A DNA stretch of 64,000 bases from JBBRHQ01 sp963815645. GTDB lineage: Bacteria > Actinomycetota > Thermoleophilia > Solirubrobacterales > 70-9. Position numbers and translations under genes: made by a program. Shown one piece after another: positions 26,578 to 34,735 of the stretch. The DNA lies in NCBI GenBank assembly GCA_963815645.1, contig CAWFHL010000001.1, forward strand, positions 1,922,001-1,986,000. The letters run 5' to 3'. Numbering within the stretch: position 1 is the stretch's first letter; every line of letters starts with the position of its first letter. Below the pieces are notes generated by a model, which saw nothing but the letters and a program-made list of their open reading frames with translations, did not search any database and was not told the DNA's origin.

Positions 26578-27084
26578 ATGGCAACGGTCGGCGCGCCACC
26601 CAGGCAATCGAGCGCTCGCCTGCTCGTTTTGCGCCTACGGACACGGCTGCGACGCCGGAAGCTAGACCGCCGCATCGCCTGGGGCAGTGAGCGCCCATAT
26701 AAGGGCGCGCTGGCGTTGCGAGAGACACAGCTGCGTGGCATGCGTGAGAGGAGGCGCTTCGCCGACGCCCTCGAGCGCGTGCTCGACGCATACAGCCGCC
26801 CCGCCGAGCTCAGCAGCGCGGCTCCGATTGACCGGCGGGCCGTGGGGACCGCGAAGCCCGTACTCGAAGAGCTGATCCGCGGCCTCAGATCCGCAGATGA
26901 GGTCGAGGCGCATGGCGTTGCTCTCGGCTGGTGCCTGCTGACCGACGCCCGAGGTCCGATCTACGCGCCCCCCGGAGGCTCAGGCGACGCCGACCGCCTC
27001 TGGTACACAGCGCTCTCGTTGTTGTTCGCGCTCCGACCGCTGTCCGGCGCCCAACGGACCCGACCCTCGGTCATGTTGCGATGA
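26578..27084 (+). CDS. Hypothetical basic protein between regulator and Kup
   Basis: Protein of 168 residues; N-terminal 50 residues are very rich in Arg (LRLRTRLRRRKLDRR), followed by helical segments (RRFADALERVLDAYSRPAEL) and a compact region GVALGWCLLTDARGPIYAPP. No family recognised. Its stop overlaps the Kup ATG (ATGA), which implies translational coupling and supports it being real. It might be a regulatory subunit of the transporter (inference). Confidence 0.6.
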   Translation: MATVGAPPRQSSARLLVLRLRTRLRRRKLDRRIAWGSERPYKGALALRETQLRGMRERRRFADALERVLDAYSRPAELSSAAPIDRRAVGTAKPVLEELIRGLRSADEVEAHGVALGWCLLTDARGPIYAPPGGSGDADRLWYTALSLLFALRPLSGAQRTRPSVMLR

Positions 27085-29201
27085 GCCGGATGGATCAGCG
27101 GCACAGGCGCAGCCTTCACGAAGGGGTGCACACCATCAAGGAGCCACCTGAGTCGGAGCCCCCGGTCCGCACGGCTCGGCGGCCGGGCGAGAAGCGCGCT
27201 CTATACGAGGCGGCCCACAAGCTGGGCTACTGGCGCCCGGAGGCTGCAAGTGACAAGGAAGCCGACGCCGAGGCCGTCCGGAAGCGATTCGAGGCCCTAG
27301 AGGACACCCGTCGCGACGTAGTCACGGACGCCGGCAAGGCGGCGCTTGCCCTTGGGGCCCTTGGCGTCGTCTATGGTGACATCGGCACCAGCCCGCTCTA
27401 CACCGAGCAGGTCATCTTCACCTCCCACAAAGCCGCCGCACATACGACGGCGGCCGGCGTCTACGGGGTGGTATCGCTGATCTTCTGGGCGCTGATGATC
27501 GTCGTCTCGACCAAGTACGCGGGGTTCCTCATGCGCGCCCACAACCGCGGCGACGGCGGCATCATGGCTCTGGCCTCACTACTTCAGCGCCACAAGGTCG
27601 CCTACAGGGCGGGGTTGGTGACGCTCGGGATCTTCGGTGCGGCGCTGTTCTTCGGCGACGGAATCATCACGCCGGCGATCTCCGTCCTCGGCTCGGTGCA
27701 GGGCCTCAAGGTCGTAGAGCCGGGTCTCGCGCATCTCGTGGTGCCGATATCGGTCGCGATCCTGATCGCGCTTTTCTTCCTGCAGCGGCGCGGGTCGGGC
27801 ACGATCGGCTGGCTCTTCGGCCCCGTGATCCTCGTCTGGTTCGTCGCGATCGCGCTGCTCGGCCTGAACCAGTTGGTCAAAGATCCGGCGGTGCTGCAGG
27901 GCCTCTCGCCGACCTGGGGCATCCGGTTCCTTGTCGACAACGGGGCCGCCGGCTTCCTGACGTTGGGGGGAGTCGTCCTTGCGGTGACCGGCGCCGAGGC
28001 GCTCTATGCCGACCGGGGGCACTTCGGCTCCGCCCCTATCCGGCTCGGTTGGTTCTGCGTGGCGCTGCCCGCGCTGATGATCAACTACCTCGGCCAGGCA
28101 GCCATGATCCGCCACCACCCCGGGACCGCGGTCAACCCGTTCTTCTTGATGGCTCCCGGCTGGGCCCGCTACCCGATGCTCTTCCTGGCGACTTCGGCGA
28201 CGATCATCGCCTCGCAGGCGGCGATCTCCGGCTCCTTCTCGGTCGCCCGGCAGGCCTTTCAGCTCGGCTTTCTGCCCCGCCTCAAGATCCAGCATTCCTC
28301 CAAGCTCGTCGAGGGTCAGATCTACGTGCCGATCATCAACTGGGCGCTCTGCATAGGCGTCGTCGTGCTGGTGCTGGTCTTCCAGTCGGCCGACAGGCTC
28401 GGCGACATCTACGGCGTGGCCGTCACCGGAACCTTCATTCTCAATACGCTGCTCTTCCTGGCGGTCGCCCGCTTCCTCTGGGGCACGCCACGGAGGCGGC
28501 TGGTGCCGATCGCGGCGCTCTTCCTCACAGTCGAGACCGCCTTCTTCACGGCCAACATCGCCAAGATCGAGCACGGAGCCTGGCTGTCGCTGGCGATCGC
28601 ACTCGTCTTGTCGGCGGTGATGATCAACTGGCGGCGCGGGCAGGTAGTGGTCACCCGCAATCGCGCTGCGCAGGAGGGGTCATTGGGCGAATTCCTCGCC
28701 GAGCTGCCAAACCTGGAGCCGCCGGTCGCCAAGGTTCCGGAGGTTGCCGTATTCCTCAATCCAACCAAGGAAACGACGCCTCTCGCTCTGCTCGCCCAGG
28801 TCCGCTACACCCGTACGGTTCCGAAGCGAGCGCTGATCGTCTCGGTCGACCTCATCAGCCTTCCTCAAGTCGATGAGTACGACCGCTTCACGGTCGAGGA
28901 GATCGGGGGCAAGTTCAAGGTCTTGCACGTGACCATCCGGGTCGGGTATTACGAGCGGTCCGACGTGCCCGAAGCGCTTCGGGAATGCCGCAAGCAGGGC
29001 TTGCTGGAGCGCAACCTCGACCTCGAGCATGCGGGCTACTTCGTGTCTCGGATCGCGATCACGCCGACCGACGCGCCGCCGTTCAAGCGGTTGCGCAAGA
29101 AGCTCTTCATCGCGATGGCCCGCAACGCCGCGAGTCCGATCGATTCGTTCGGCTTGCCCAGGGAGAGTACGGTGATCGTCGGGTCACAGGTTGCCCTCTA
29201 G
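27081..29201 (+). CDS. kup: Kup-family potassium uptake permease
   Basis: ATG 27081 was chosen because it overlaps the upstream stop; 706 residues. A soluble N-terminal extension of about 95 residues precedes the family start LGALGVVYGDIGTSPLYT, the Kup hallmark. Twelve membrane helices follow to about residue 505, with GDGGIMALASLLQR, FFGDGIITPAISVLGSVQGL split over loops, and TGAEALYADRGHFG. The last 150 residues form the cytosolic C-terminal domain (VRYTRTVPKRALIVSVDL). Kup proteins are K+/H+ symporters for K+ import. The N-terminal extension is longer than usual for the family. It is the output gene of the potassium module. Confidence 0.95.
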   Translation: MSRMDQRHRRSLHEGVHTIKEPPESEPPVRTARRPGEKRALYEAAHKLGYWRPEAASDKEADAEAVRKRFEALEDTRRDVVTDAGKAALALGALGVVYGDIGTSPLYTEQVIFTSHKAAAHTTAAGVYGVVSLIFWALMIVVSTKYAGFLMRAHNRGDGGIMALASLLQRHKVAYRAGLVTLGIFGAALFFGDGIITPAISVLGSVQGLKVVEPGLAHLVVPISVAILIALFFLQRRGSGTIGWLFGPVILVWFVAIALLGLNQLVKDPAVLQGLSPTWGIRFLVDNGAAGFLTLGGVVLAVTGAEALYADRGHFGSAPIRLGWFCVALPALMINYLGQAAMIRHHPGTAVNPFFLMAPGWARYPMLFLATSATIIASQAAISGSFSVARQAFQLGFLPRLKIQHSSKLVEGQIYVPIINWALCIGVVVLVLVFQSADRLGDIYGVAVTGTFILNTLLFLAVARFLWGTPRRRLVPIAALFLTVETAFFTANIAKIEHGAWLSLAIALVLSAVMINWRRGQVVVTRNRAAQEGSLGEFLAELPNLEPPVAKVPEVAVFLNPTKETTPLALLAQVRYTRTVPKRALIVSVDLISLPQVDEYDRFTVEEIGGKFKVLHVTIRVGYYERSDVPEALRECRKQGLLERNLDLEHAGYFVSRIAITPTDAPPFKRLRKKLFIAMARNAASPIDSFGLPRESTVIVGSQVAL

Positions 29202-29245
29202 CGGGGTGAGCACTCGCAAAGCTGTTCGATTTGGCTCTGTGACTT

Positions 29246-29294
29246 GATGGGCGCGGCTGGTTTCGAACCAGCGACCTCTCGCGTGTGAAGCGAG
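29246..29294 (-). repeat. tRNA-Val(CAC) 3' fragment, middle attachment-site repeat
   Basis: These 49 bases are identical to 63088-63136 within the intact tRNA-Val. The left flank shares GTTCGATTTGGCTCTG at the same spacing with the left flank of the intact tRNA, so this copy looks like a right-hand element end. The right flank is unrelated to tRNA sequence. Confidence 0.9.
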
Positions 29295-29937
29295 GGCCGT
29301 GGTTGAACAGCGGCAATGCGCCGCGATTCGCGGCAAGTCTTCCCTGCAACTGGGTGAGATCCCTTCGCCGCTATTGGCCGGGAGTCGGTGCCGGTGGCCG
29401 AGGTGATGTTCGGAGAACGTTCGGAGAGTCCGGGGCGGTCTCGAAAACCGTTGTGCGTCGTAAGGCGTACCGTGGGTTCGAATCCCACCCCCTCCGCTGG
29501 TTGGCTGACAAGTCCCTGCAAACGGCTATGCAAGGCAGGGCATTGACGCGCCGGAAGCTGGCGCATAAGGGCGGGTCTCGGCTCCCATTTCCTGGATTTC
29601 GCGCTCCGTCGCGGAATCTGCGGATCGCGCGTCGATCGCACAGTGCTACGCGGACATCCGATCTGAATCGATCAGAGCTTGATGTGTTGGCGATGCCACT
29701 GCCCGAAACGCTGGCCGCCTCGAGGGCGTCGTCATGCGCCATGCGGGCCGTGGTGCGAGAGGTCGGCCATGGCAACAGGTAGAGGCGCCCAGCACCGTTA
29801 CAGCCGGCGCCACTCTAACGCCTGCCGCGCGCCCGCGCTCGACCAGACTGCTCTGCGCCTCGGCGACTGCATATTGAGTCGTACGATGCTGTCGCTTACC
29901 AAGCCTGCAAAACCGACATGGAAGGAACTTGCTCCGA
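29295..29937. other. Non-coding junction with tRNA debris
   Basis: Contains the first tRNA-Ser fragment (29431-29497, listed separately) and no recognisable gene. An ATGTTCGG...ACGTTCGGAG stretch at 29406-29426 resembles the ACGTTCGGAGGATGTTCGG stretch at 63019-63037 just outside the integrase gene, suggesting an element-end motif. Confidence 0.45.
29431..29497 (+). repeat. tRNA-Ser(CGA) 3' fragment, copy A
   Basis: Reads as the 3' part of a class II tRNA: anticodon arm GCGGT-CTCGAAA-ACCGT with anticodon CGA, a long variable arm, T arm GTGGG-TTCGAAT-CCCAC, and acceptor strand CCCCTCCG. The 5' acceptor strand and D arm are missing. Copies B, C and D carry the same portion. Confidence 0.85.
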
Positions 29938-30345
29938 ATGAACGCGAAACGGCAGGAGACCGACGGCGCGACGCGGGTGGCCTACATCCTCGGCGTACCC
30001 CTGGCCGAGAACGTCGTGCGCCAGTGGCCACAGATGGGCGAGATTGTGCGCACCAGCAGGCTCGTCGCCGATGTCGAGGGAAACTACCCCGAACTCACAT
30101 TGGAAGTCGGCAGGCGCCTGCAACTTGATGATGTCGTCGTGGTCGAGTGGACTTGCAACTACGGTGACGGACGCCTGTATCGGAACGTGACCATCGGTGA
30201 GTTGGAGGACGGGCAGGCCGTGCGCGTCACCGACTACTGGGGTGAGCCCACCGTGACACCCGAATGGCGCCAGCCGCTGACCGATCGACTCGACATGGGC
30301 GGCGACACCTTCTGGCCTGACAACGAACACCTCGCCCACTACTAG
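29938..30345 (+). CDS. NTF2/SnoaL-like protein, possibly N-terminally altered
   Basis: ATG 29938 gives 135 residues. The C-terminal 100 residues are a clear NTF2-like fold: VVRQWPQMGEIVRTSRLV, LTLEVGRRLQLDDVVVVEWT, GRLYRNVTIGELEDGQAVRV, TDYWGEP. The usual first helix of about 30 residues (E-x-x-x-R-Y-x-x-x-L) is replaced by an unrelated start, MNAKRQETDGATRVAYILG, so the gene may be a fusion at a recombination point or slightly truncated. Not of the MSQENVE type. Confidence 0.65.
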   Translation: MNAKRQETDGATRVAYILGVPLAENVVRQWPQMGEIVRTSRLVADVEGNYPELTLEVGRRLQLDDVVVVEWTCNYGDGRLYRNVTIGELEDGQAVRVTDYWGEPTVTPEWRQPLTDRLDMGGDTFWPDNEHLAHY

Positions 30346-30510
30346 CCCGGATGGTGCAAGGTTGATAACCCGTTTCGGGGCAGCCACCAAAGCCTCCACG
30401 GGACCCTCAAACCCCAAACCGGCTTGCAGTAGCCGATCGCAATCCGATCGCGCGACCCCTGCTTCTCTTAGGGAATAACCTGCAAAGTGGCGTTTTCACT
30501 AGCCCTTGGG

Positions 30511-30575
30511 CATCGTCTCGAACCCGTTGTGGGGCCTTAGGGTCTACCGTGGGTCCGAATGCCACCCCCTCCGCT
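30511..30575 (+). repeat. tRNA-Ser 3' fragment, copy B (degenerate)
   Basis: CGTCTCGAACCCG matches the anticodon arm with substitutions; the T arm reads GTGGGTCCGAATGCCAC, so two bases differ, and the acceptor strand CCCCTCCGCT is intact. About 30 bases downstream (GGTTCGCTCGAAAATCCC) also resemble those following copy A (GGTTGGCTGACAAGTCCC). This is the most diverged copy, hence probably the oldest. Confidence 0.75.
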
Positions 30576-30616
30576 GGTTCGCTCGAAAATCCCCGCAAAG
30601 CGGCGGCGGCGGCCCT

Positions 30617-31366
30617 TCATCGCTCTCCCCGTGGCCTCGCAGAGCCTGGGCGCCAAAGGCTGACCAGCCCGGCGACCAGGGTGACTAGGAAGATCTGGCC
30701 GACGAGCATCTCGAAGACAGCGAAGGACTGACCAACCGTCCCGGCAGGGACGAGGTTGCCGTAGCCGGTCGTGGTCAGCGTCGTGTAGCTGAAGAAGAGG
30801 TAGTCGCTCGCGCGCGCATGGGGGACGCCGGTGAAGAACTCGGTGTGGGTCCAATGGCCGAAGGCCAGGAAGAGGAAGGCGAACAAGAGGCCGAGCATGG
30901 TGAAGACGCTTATCGCTCCAAGGATCGTGCGGAAGTCGACCCCGATGGCGCCGATGACGCGGCGCAGAATCGTGCCTGCCGCGATCGCCAGGAGAATCGA
31001 GGTAGCGATGAATGCGACGCTGAGCAAACGATCCGAAGTGGTGGCCTGGGCCAGCGCGGTTGCCCCGACCGAGGCGGCGACAACCATCACCGTGAGGCGT
31101 ACCCGCGCCGGGCGGACATTCGAGCTCGTCAGCGCGACGATCGCCGTGAGGCCGGCAACCGCCATCGCCGCGACCCGGCCGCCCCAGCCCTCGGGGGGCA
31201 GCGTCATCGTCACGGTGAACGTCAACAGGATGAGGACGAGGACGAGGCCGTAGGCCTCCCCGATCCGCTCGACCAGCTGCAGTCGCGTTTCCCCGCCGCC
31301 GCGAGAGAGCCCGCGGCGGCTGCCGCGAAATCGACGCCGTCCACTTGTCTGACCGGATTGGTCCAT
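30617..31366 (-). CDS. Ion-channel (two-pore-helix K+ channel) protein
   Basis: Protein of 249 residues with a basic N-terminus, four N-terminal membrane helices (residues 38-55, 64-82, 90-106, 114-136), then a pore unit: helix 150-170, pore loop with selectivity filter T198-TTGYGN, and final helix around 218-240. The filter T-x-G-Y-G shows K+ selectivity. There is no RCK or cyclic-nucleotide domain. It is the last gene of a minus-strand unit with the membrane protein at 31370, only three bases upstream. Confidence 0.92.
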   Translation of the reverse strand: MDQSGQTSGRRRFRGSRRGLSRGGGETRLQLVERIGEAYGLVLVLILLTFTVTMTLPPEGWGGRVAAMAVAGLTAIVALTSSNVRPARVRLTVMVVAASVGATALAQATTSDRLLSVAFIATSILLAIAAGTILRRVIGAIGVDFRTILGAISVFTMLGLLFAFLFLAFGHWTHTEFFTGVPHARASDYLFFSYTTLTTTGYGNLVPAGTVGQSFAVFEMLVGQIFLVTLVAGLVSLWRPGSARPRGER

Positions 31367-31369
31367 GGC

Positions 31370-32341
31370 CTAGCGGCGCCTGGCGATCACGGTTATCGCG
31401 ATGACGAGGGATGCGGCGACCAGGGCGCCGAGGGCGCCGATCCAGTTGATGCCGGTGCTCTGGCGAACGTGGTCCGCGTAAGCGATGAAAGCGACCGGAA
31501 TTGCGATCGAGAGAACCAAAAAGAGACCACGAATGAGGTCGCGCTTGGTGCGACCCCGCTCCTCGCCAGGATTTCCGGCAGCGGCCTCATCGCAGGCAGC
31601 TTGGCCGCCGTAGAAGCGGAGTGAGCGTCGGCCCAAACTGCGGGCGTGGCTCTCGCAGCTCCAGGCCATCGCGATCATGAAGGTGACGGGCAGAACCCAG
31701 GTGGTGACCCAGACCGCGGCGCCGATCAGCGCCCCGACAGCGGCCCTCAGCCGCCAGTGGGCGTACTTGTCGCGCTGATCATCTTCGGAGGGGGAGACAA
31801 ATCCTCCGAACAAGAGCATCGTGTAGATGCTGCGCACCCATACCCGCAGCGGCCTCCGCATGGTGGGCTTCTCCGGGGAAGCATCGTCGATCACTTTGCG
31901 GAGGGCTGCCCGAGCGGCCTCCACTGTGGGATGGACCTGACGCAGTACCAGGACCTCCGCGCTGGTCTGAAGGTCACCCGCATCGCGACCGTAAAGGGCT
32001 GCAATATGCCGCTCCATCACCCCCTCCTGCCAGAGGTATGCGAGGTAACCGGGGACGAGCGCGATCAGGAATGGGGTGCCTGCAACTGCCCCGTCGAGAC
32101 GCGCGACCCGCGCTGTTTGGATGCGTACCTCCTCGGCGATCACGCCCCGGGGAACGTTCGGTCGCTCGCGGCGGGCGCGCTCGGCCCACTCGACCGATTC
32201 CTCGCCGAGCTGCTGCGCGCCGTTCAGCGTGATCCGCTCCGGGACGTGCTCAGGGTCACGGTAGGCGATCCGGGCCAGCCGGCGCCCCTGCGACAGCGCG
32301 CTTCCCATCCGTCCCCTCGAGTCGGCGGGGGGGTGAGACAT
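31370..32341 (-). CDS. Membrane protein of unknown function
   Basis: ATG 32341 overlaps the stop of the GAP gene (TGATG) and was preferred to an upstream start. Protein of 323 residues: a soluble N-terminal part (ARIAYRDPEHVPERITLN, VEWAERARRER), a hydrophobic segment FLIALVPGYLAYLW, a helical part RQVHPTVEAARAALRKVI, then membrane pairs near 180-235 and 265-322. No known domain is recognised. Coupled expression with the K+ channel gene and GAP gene suggests a shared envelope or transport role. Confidence 0.6.
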   Translation of the reverse strand: MSHPPADSRGRMGSALSQGRRLARIAYRDPEHVPERITLNGAQQLGEESVEWAERARRERPNVPRGVIAEEVRIQTARVARLDGAVAGTPFLIALVPGYLAYLWQEGVMERHIAALYGRDAGDLQTSAEVLVLRQVHPTVEAARAALRKVIDDASPEKPTMRRPLRVWVRSIYTMLLFGGFVSPSEDDQRDKYAHWRLRAAVGALIGAAVWVTTWVLPVTFMIAMAWSCESHARSLGRRSLRFYGGQAACDEAAAGNPGEERGRTKRDLIRGLFLVLSIAIPVAFIAYADHVRQSTGINWIGALGALVAASLVIAITVIARRR

Positions 32342-33017
32342 CAGCCGGCCAGCTCGATCAATCCGCGCAGCAGGAGCAACGCACCGAGGATCAGCGCTGC
32401 TGCGGTGCCGATCTTGCGGGCGTCCCTCGTCACCCACACCTGGAAGCGCTCGACGGCCCGGACCGTCGAATCCGGCGCGAACGTGTAGCCAAGTAGTGGA
32501 ACCTCGAGGATGACCATCATCACCAGGGTGACCCCGAGCACGGCCAGCACGGTCACGGTATCGCTCGAGCTCTGCTTCGCGATCTCACCTAGACCGGCGA
32601 GGTAGGCGGCGCCGGGAAGGCTCAGCACCGCGCCGACGACGAAGGTGTCCCGGGGCTTGCCCTTGTTGAGCAGCTTCCGCCAGCGTGGCGTCTCCGCGGG
32701 CTTCTCGGTTCCTTTGCTTTTGCGCTCCCCGGAGTGCTTTTGGTGACGGCGCGCCTCCCTCGCGGTGGTCCCGAGGACGCCGAGTCCGATGGCGATACTC
32801 GCAGCAGGGCTGAGCGTGTTCTCCGCCGTGTCCACCACGCCCGACCCCTGCAACTTGTAGACGATCAGCAGGCCTAGGGCGATGCTCGTCGTGTAGGCGC
32901 CGAGGAGGTAGCCGAACAGGAGACGCTTCGGGCTGGGAGCAACAGCATTACCGTCGTCGCTGTCAACAAGACCGGGTTCAGGGCCGCCGCCAAGGCGTAG
33001 GCGAGAACCTGAAACAC
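32341..33017 (-). pseudogene. GAP-family membrane protein gene with frameshift
   Basis: From GTG 33017 the frame reads VFQVLAYALAAALNPVLLT followed by ATTVMLLLP, an expected GAP-family first helix. At about 32940 one C appears to be lost from a CTCCC run, and the next frame continues SPKRLLFGYLLGAYTTSIAL through five more helices to the stop at 32341. A start in the second frame (GTG 33030) would give 229 residues but with a polar, non-family N-terminus. Either the gene is broken or one base is missing from the assembly. It heads a three-gene minus-strand unit. Confidence 0.7.
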
Positions 33018-33035
33018 CGGCGACCGTCACCAGTC

Positions 33036-34592
33036 CTAGTCCCCGGCCTCTATCTCGCTCGGCCGCCAGCTCTTGTCGAAGAACGACGGCTTTGGGCTGT
33101 AGCAGCGCAGAATGGGGAACCAGCCCTTCTCCGGCACAGTCTGTATCCAGTTGCCCGGGTCCACACCGTCGGGTTTCTCGGGGGAGAAATGCACCGTCGT
33201 CGATCCGTCCTTCTCAGCGGTGGCCGCCGGCGACGGAAAGCTCTGGCTGCCGGCGCGGGGATAGCCCTGATCGGTCTGCAGCATCGAACGGGTCTGGTTG
33301 TCGTAGACCGTAATCGACCAGAAGCGCTCCGCCGGGATTTCCGGCGGCAGGGTCATGTGGTAGTGATTCTTCCCGTCCAGCACATCTCCCTTCGCGTCGA
33401 AGAAGGTCATCAGGTATTGCGAGCCGACGCCCGTCAGGCGCATGCACATCGAGGGGGAGTCACCGGTCGCGATGTAGAAGAAGCCAATCCGCGAGTTGAA
33501 CGCGCGCGCACCCGTCGTCGGGTACGGCTTCACGCCCTCCTTGGTGATCTCCGCCGGCGGATCCATCCACTTGTATCCTCCGGCGAAGAGGGGGTTGAAC
33601 CAGTGGGATTGGGGATCGTCCTCGTAGTAGGCAAACCCCTCATCGCTCCTGGCCCGCGTGCTGATCGTGCGGGCGGTTGCGTTGGCGATCGCCACGGCTT
33701 CCTCGAGGATCTTGTGCATGCGAGCGTCCGGCTTGAAGTCCTGTCCCTTGACGATCCCGATCGACCTCAGGTGGCCGGCGATCTCCGGGTCGAGAGCGGA
33801 GGCCGGCTCCGACTGAACGAGCTCGTCGAGCAGCTCGTAAAAGGAGAAGTCATTCGGTGGCAGCGTGTTCATCTCGACTCCGGTGCCCTCGATGAACTCC
33901 GGCGGCTTGGGTTCCTTCAGAGCCGCCAACGGCGCCTCCCCGGCCAGGAAGCTGCCGATGCTGGTCCCGAGTGTGCCTGGGACGTAGGGGTAGATCTTCA
34001 ACCCCTGCTTGATTCTCTCCACAGTCGGTGCCGGGTCGCTGTCCTCCATGAAGGCGCGACCCAGAAGGCAGGCGCCGTTGGTGGGTGAATGGGCGACCTC
34101 GAACCCTCCCTCCGGCAGCGGCCCGTCGTACCCCGGCCCAACCAGTAGGAACCGCGCGCCCATGCCCCGATCCGGGCCGGGGAGACCGACGTCGATCACC
34201 CAGCGGAACCACATGTCATTGACCAGCCCGAGGGACTCGGGCGGGACATCGATCACGACCGGCCCGTCGCTGAGGTCGACGAAGGCGAGGAAGTAGACGG
34301 TGTCGGCGTTCCCGGTAAGAAACAGCGAGTGCGAGTCCATCAGTTTCGAGAACAGCAGGACGCTGCCATCGGCGACCCCGGCATCGCGAAAGCCTCGACG
34401 GATGGCCAGCATCGACACGCCCTGGAACGCGTTCAGGAAGGCGTCGATCCCGCGGACGGAGTCCAGATGGTCGTAGAGGGTGCTCGCGGAATCGGCATCC
34501 GGGACGCCGTCGGGGAACCTAAGCGTCCCGAGCCGGGTATCGAGCCGATCGGGCGTGGAGACGGAACGGGGCGTCTCAGTGGGAGCGGACAT
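33036..34592 (-). CDS. DUF1254/DUF1214-domain protein
   Basis: Protein of 518 residues. N-terminal DUF1254 (LDSVRGIDAFLNAFQGVSM, NADTVYFLAFVDLSDGPVVI) and C-terminal DUF1214 (YHMTLPPEIPAERFWSITVYD, QTDQGYPRAGSQS, WIQTVPEKGWFPILRCYSP) are both complete. The family is widespread and usually exported, but this member has no signal peptide. Function is unknown; a carbohydrate-binding or hydrolase role has been guessed from the fold. It is divergent from a large LuxR-type regulator with a dyad between them, so it is the likely target of that regulator. Confidence 0.92.
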   Translation of the reverse strand: MSAPTETPRSVSTPDRLDTRLGTLRFPDGVPDADSASTLYDHLDSVRGIDAFLNAFQGVSMLAIRRGFRDAGVADGSVLLFSKLMDSHSLFLTGNADTVYFLAFVDLSDGPVVIDVPPESLGLVNDMWFRWVIDVGLPGPDRGMGARFLLVGPGYDGPLPEGGFEVAHSPTNGACLLGRAFMEDSDPAPTVERIKQGLKIYPYVPGTLGTSIGSFLAGEAPLAALKEPKPPEFIEGTGVEMNTLPPNDFSFYELLDELVQSEPASALDPEIAGHLRSIGIVKGQDFKPDARMHKILEEAVAIANATARTISTRARSDEGFAYYEDDPQSHWFNPLFAGGYKWMDPPAEITKEGVKPYPTTGARAFNSRIGFFYIATGDSPSMCMRLTGVGSQYLMTFFDAKGDVLDGKNHYHMTLPPEIPAERFWSITVYDNQTRSMLQTDQGYPRAGSQSFPSPAATAEKDGSTTVHFSPEKPDGVDPGNWIQTVPEKGWFPILRCYSPKPSFFDKSWRPSEIEAGD

Positions 34593-34662
34593 CAGGCACC
34601 TCGCGTGTTAGTTGCGGTTAGCACGACTTGTGGCAACGGTAGGCGGGTGTCCGTCTGGCGTC

Positions 34663-34681
34663 TTCATGCCGCTGGCATGAA
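34663..34681. promoter_or_regulatory. Perfect dyad, candidate operator of the LuxR/MalT-type regulator
   Basis: TTCATGCC-GCT-GGCATGAA is a perfect 8-base inverted repeat with a 3-base spacer in the 143-base gap between the divergent DUF1254 and LuxR genes. It is 55 bases upstream of the LuxR ATG and 71 bases from the DUF1254 start. Size and symmetry suit a dimeric helix-turn-helix protein. Confidence 0.6.
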
Positions 34682-34735
34682 ATCAGGCTTCACCCACTCG
34701 TCCTACGTCGCCTGATCCTCATAGGATTCGGCGCG

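Larger units (their letters stand above)
23996..29294. mobile_element. tRNA-Val-bounded segment 1: potassium module
   Basis: The segment between tRNA-Val 3' fragments at 23996 and 29246 contains only four coding genes, a KdpD-like kinase, a KdpE-like regulator, a hypothetical protein and Kup, all on the plus strand and overlapping or close. No integrase is inside. The 16 bases GTTCGATTTGGCTCTG occur at 29224-29239, seven bases left of the right-hand repeat, and again at 63066-63081 at the same distance from the intact tRNA, so both look like right ends of related elements. This suggests that segment 1 was a separate element inserted in tandem (inference). Confidence 0.65.

Noticed and set aside
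27579..28574. Minus-strand open frame rich in Asp/Glu/Arg opposite kup
   Set aside because: Antisense of membrane helices with GC-biased codons; no start context or similarity.
29371..29775. Minus-strand frame with RRGWDSNPRYALRRTTVFE
   Set aside because: It is the reverse translation of tRNA-Ser copy A plus flank, repeated near the other copies; not a gene.
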